Shown: positions 63,591-64,000 of the stretch, in pieces
Numbering within the stretch: position 1 is the first letter of the stretch
How the letters are laid out: each line of letters begins with the position of its first letter
NCBI GenBank assembly: GCA_900551965.1
Contig: URYF01000001.1
Coordinates: 3,917 to 67,916, forward strand
Length of the DNA: 64,000 nucleotides
Source of the DNA: an uncultured bacterium
Lineage (GTDB): Bacteria > Cyanobacteriota > Vampirovibrionia > Gastranaerophilales > Gastranaerophilaceae
Direction: 5' to 3'
The notes under the pieces: generated by a model
Databases searched by the model: none
Seen by the model: the letters and a program-made list of their open reading frames with translations, nothing else
What the model was told of the DNA's origin: nothing
Program-made: the position numbers and the translations under genes

Positions 63591-63830
63591 ATGGAGAAAA
63601 ATATGGAAAACTTAGTTACTTATGCTCCGATAATCGTTGTTGTTCTTGTGTTTTTGATACAGGAGAAAATATTTGTAACGCCGGAACAATTGGAGCGAAA
63701 ACATCGCGAAATAATAAAAGATGTAGAAAAACGATTTGCAACGATTGACAGTTGCGAAGACTTAAAAGGTCAAATAACAGAAATGAAGGACAAAATAGAT
63801 AAAATCTATGATTGTCTGATTTTGCACTGA
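63591..63830 (+). CDS. Small phage membrane protein with coiled coil, 79 aa
   Basis: One N-terminal transmembrane helix (YAPIIVVVLVFLIQE, about residues 11-25) followed by a charged coiled coil (about 30-75; EQLERKHREIIKDVEKRF, ITEMKDKIDKIYDCL). Could be a lysis accessory or spanin-like protein, but nothing specific is recognised. An in-frame ATG at 63603 is an alternative start. It begins 3 bases after terL. Confidence 0.7.
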   Translation: MEKNMENLVTYAPIIVVVLVFLIQEKIFVTPEQLERKHREIIKDVEKRFATIDSCEDLKGQITEMKDKIDKIYDCLILH

Positions 63831-63837
63831 TAACAGG

Positions 63838-63864
63838 GAGTGGCGGCGGCTATGCCGCCACCCC
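63838..63864. terminator. GC-rich hairpin after the membrane protein
   Basis: GTGGCGGC (63840-63847) / GCCGCCAC (63854-63861), loop GGCTAT. No T-run follows, so termination is uncertain. From 63862 to the window end there is AT-rich DNA with a strong AAAGGAG site before a 4-codon frame (63914) and no gene I can support. Confidence 0.5.
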
Positions 63865-64000
63865 ATTGATGCGTTGTGAATATTGAATTATATAAAAACG
63901 AAAGGAGCAAAATATGAAACCGAAATAAAAAACAGCTAGTTGACAGTCTTGTTAAAATATGTGTTGTTATGCATAATATATTTATGAAGAAGATTTTAAG

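Overview
The window is AT-rich, densely packed bacterial chromosome that ends in part of a prophage. It probably comes from a non-photosynthetic relative of cyanobacteria (Melainabacteria/Vampirovibrionia, Gastranaerophilales type). This assignment is an inference. It rests on atpD-atpC (beta-epsilon) standing apart from the other ATP synthase genes, as in cyanobacteria and plastids, on outer-membrane lipid A genes (lpxC, lpxD, fabZ, rfaE2), on flagellar flhB beside a FliA-like sigma factor, on rubredoxin with a Fur-type regulator suggesting an anaerobe, and on several large proteins I cannot place in any family. No 16S rRNA gene is present to settle it.

Layout. 1-9.2 kb: the 3' part of ileS, dnaB, a cation efflux protein, a glutamate-cysteine ligase homologue, and rsmA-ispE. 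9.2-20.1 kb: a large unknown EF-hand-like protein, a TrmB regulator, thymidine kinase, a CtpA protease, then a CHASE2-GGDEF diguanylate cyclase, an ATPase-TPR protein and rsmG. 20.1-20.4 kb: a patch of interspersed repeats. 20.4-27.1 kb: yjbQ, a uridine kinase-like gene, atpDC, metF, deoC, flhB and the sigma factor. 27.1-36.5 kb: a 5'-nucleotidase, a candidate papain-fold protein, a TOPRIM protein, tRNA-Glu, a candidate small RNA, an unknown membrane protein, a Fur-rubredoxin operon, a lipoprotein and an HExxH protein. 37.1-43.0 kb: a signalling cluster (GAF-HD-GYP, TPR, two LuxR-type response regulators, pentapeptide repeats) followed by dapB. 43.3-53.5 kb, minus strand apart from one membrane protein: lipid A operon, asd with two small genes, a degenerate GspE/PilB-like ATPase with a CheY-like protein, dxr, and a hybrid histidine kinase.

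54.1-63.8 kb is a phage structural module on one strand: LuxR-type HTH, amidase endolysin, P22 gp10-like tail nozzle, coat protein, small holin-like protein, Gln-rich scaffold candidate, gp4-like adaptor, small terminase, unknown, GNAT acetyltransferase, portal, large terminase, membrane protein. The order is close to the mirror image of the usual terminase-portal-capsid-tail-lysis order, although every gene is read the same way. No integrase or right-hand boundary lies in the window.

Among the less ordinary items are the mirror-ordered podovirus-like module and the structured DNA at its left edge, the two c-di-GMP-linked clusters, the degenerate secretion-type ATPase, a Fur-box-controlled rubredoxin operon, and a candidate small RNA near 32.7-32.84 kb.
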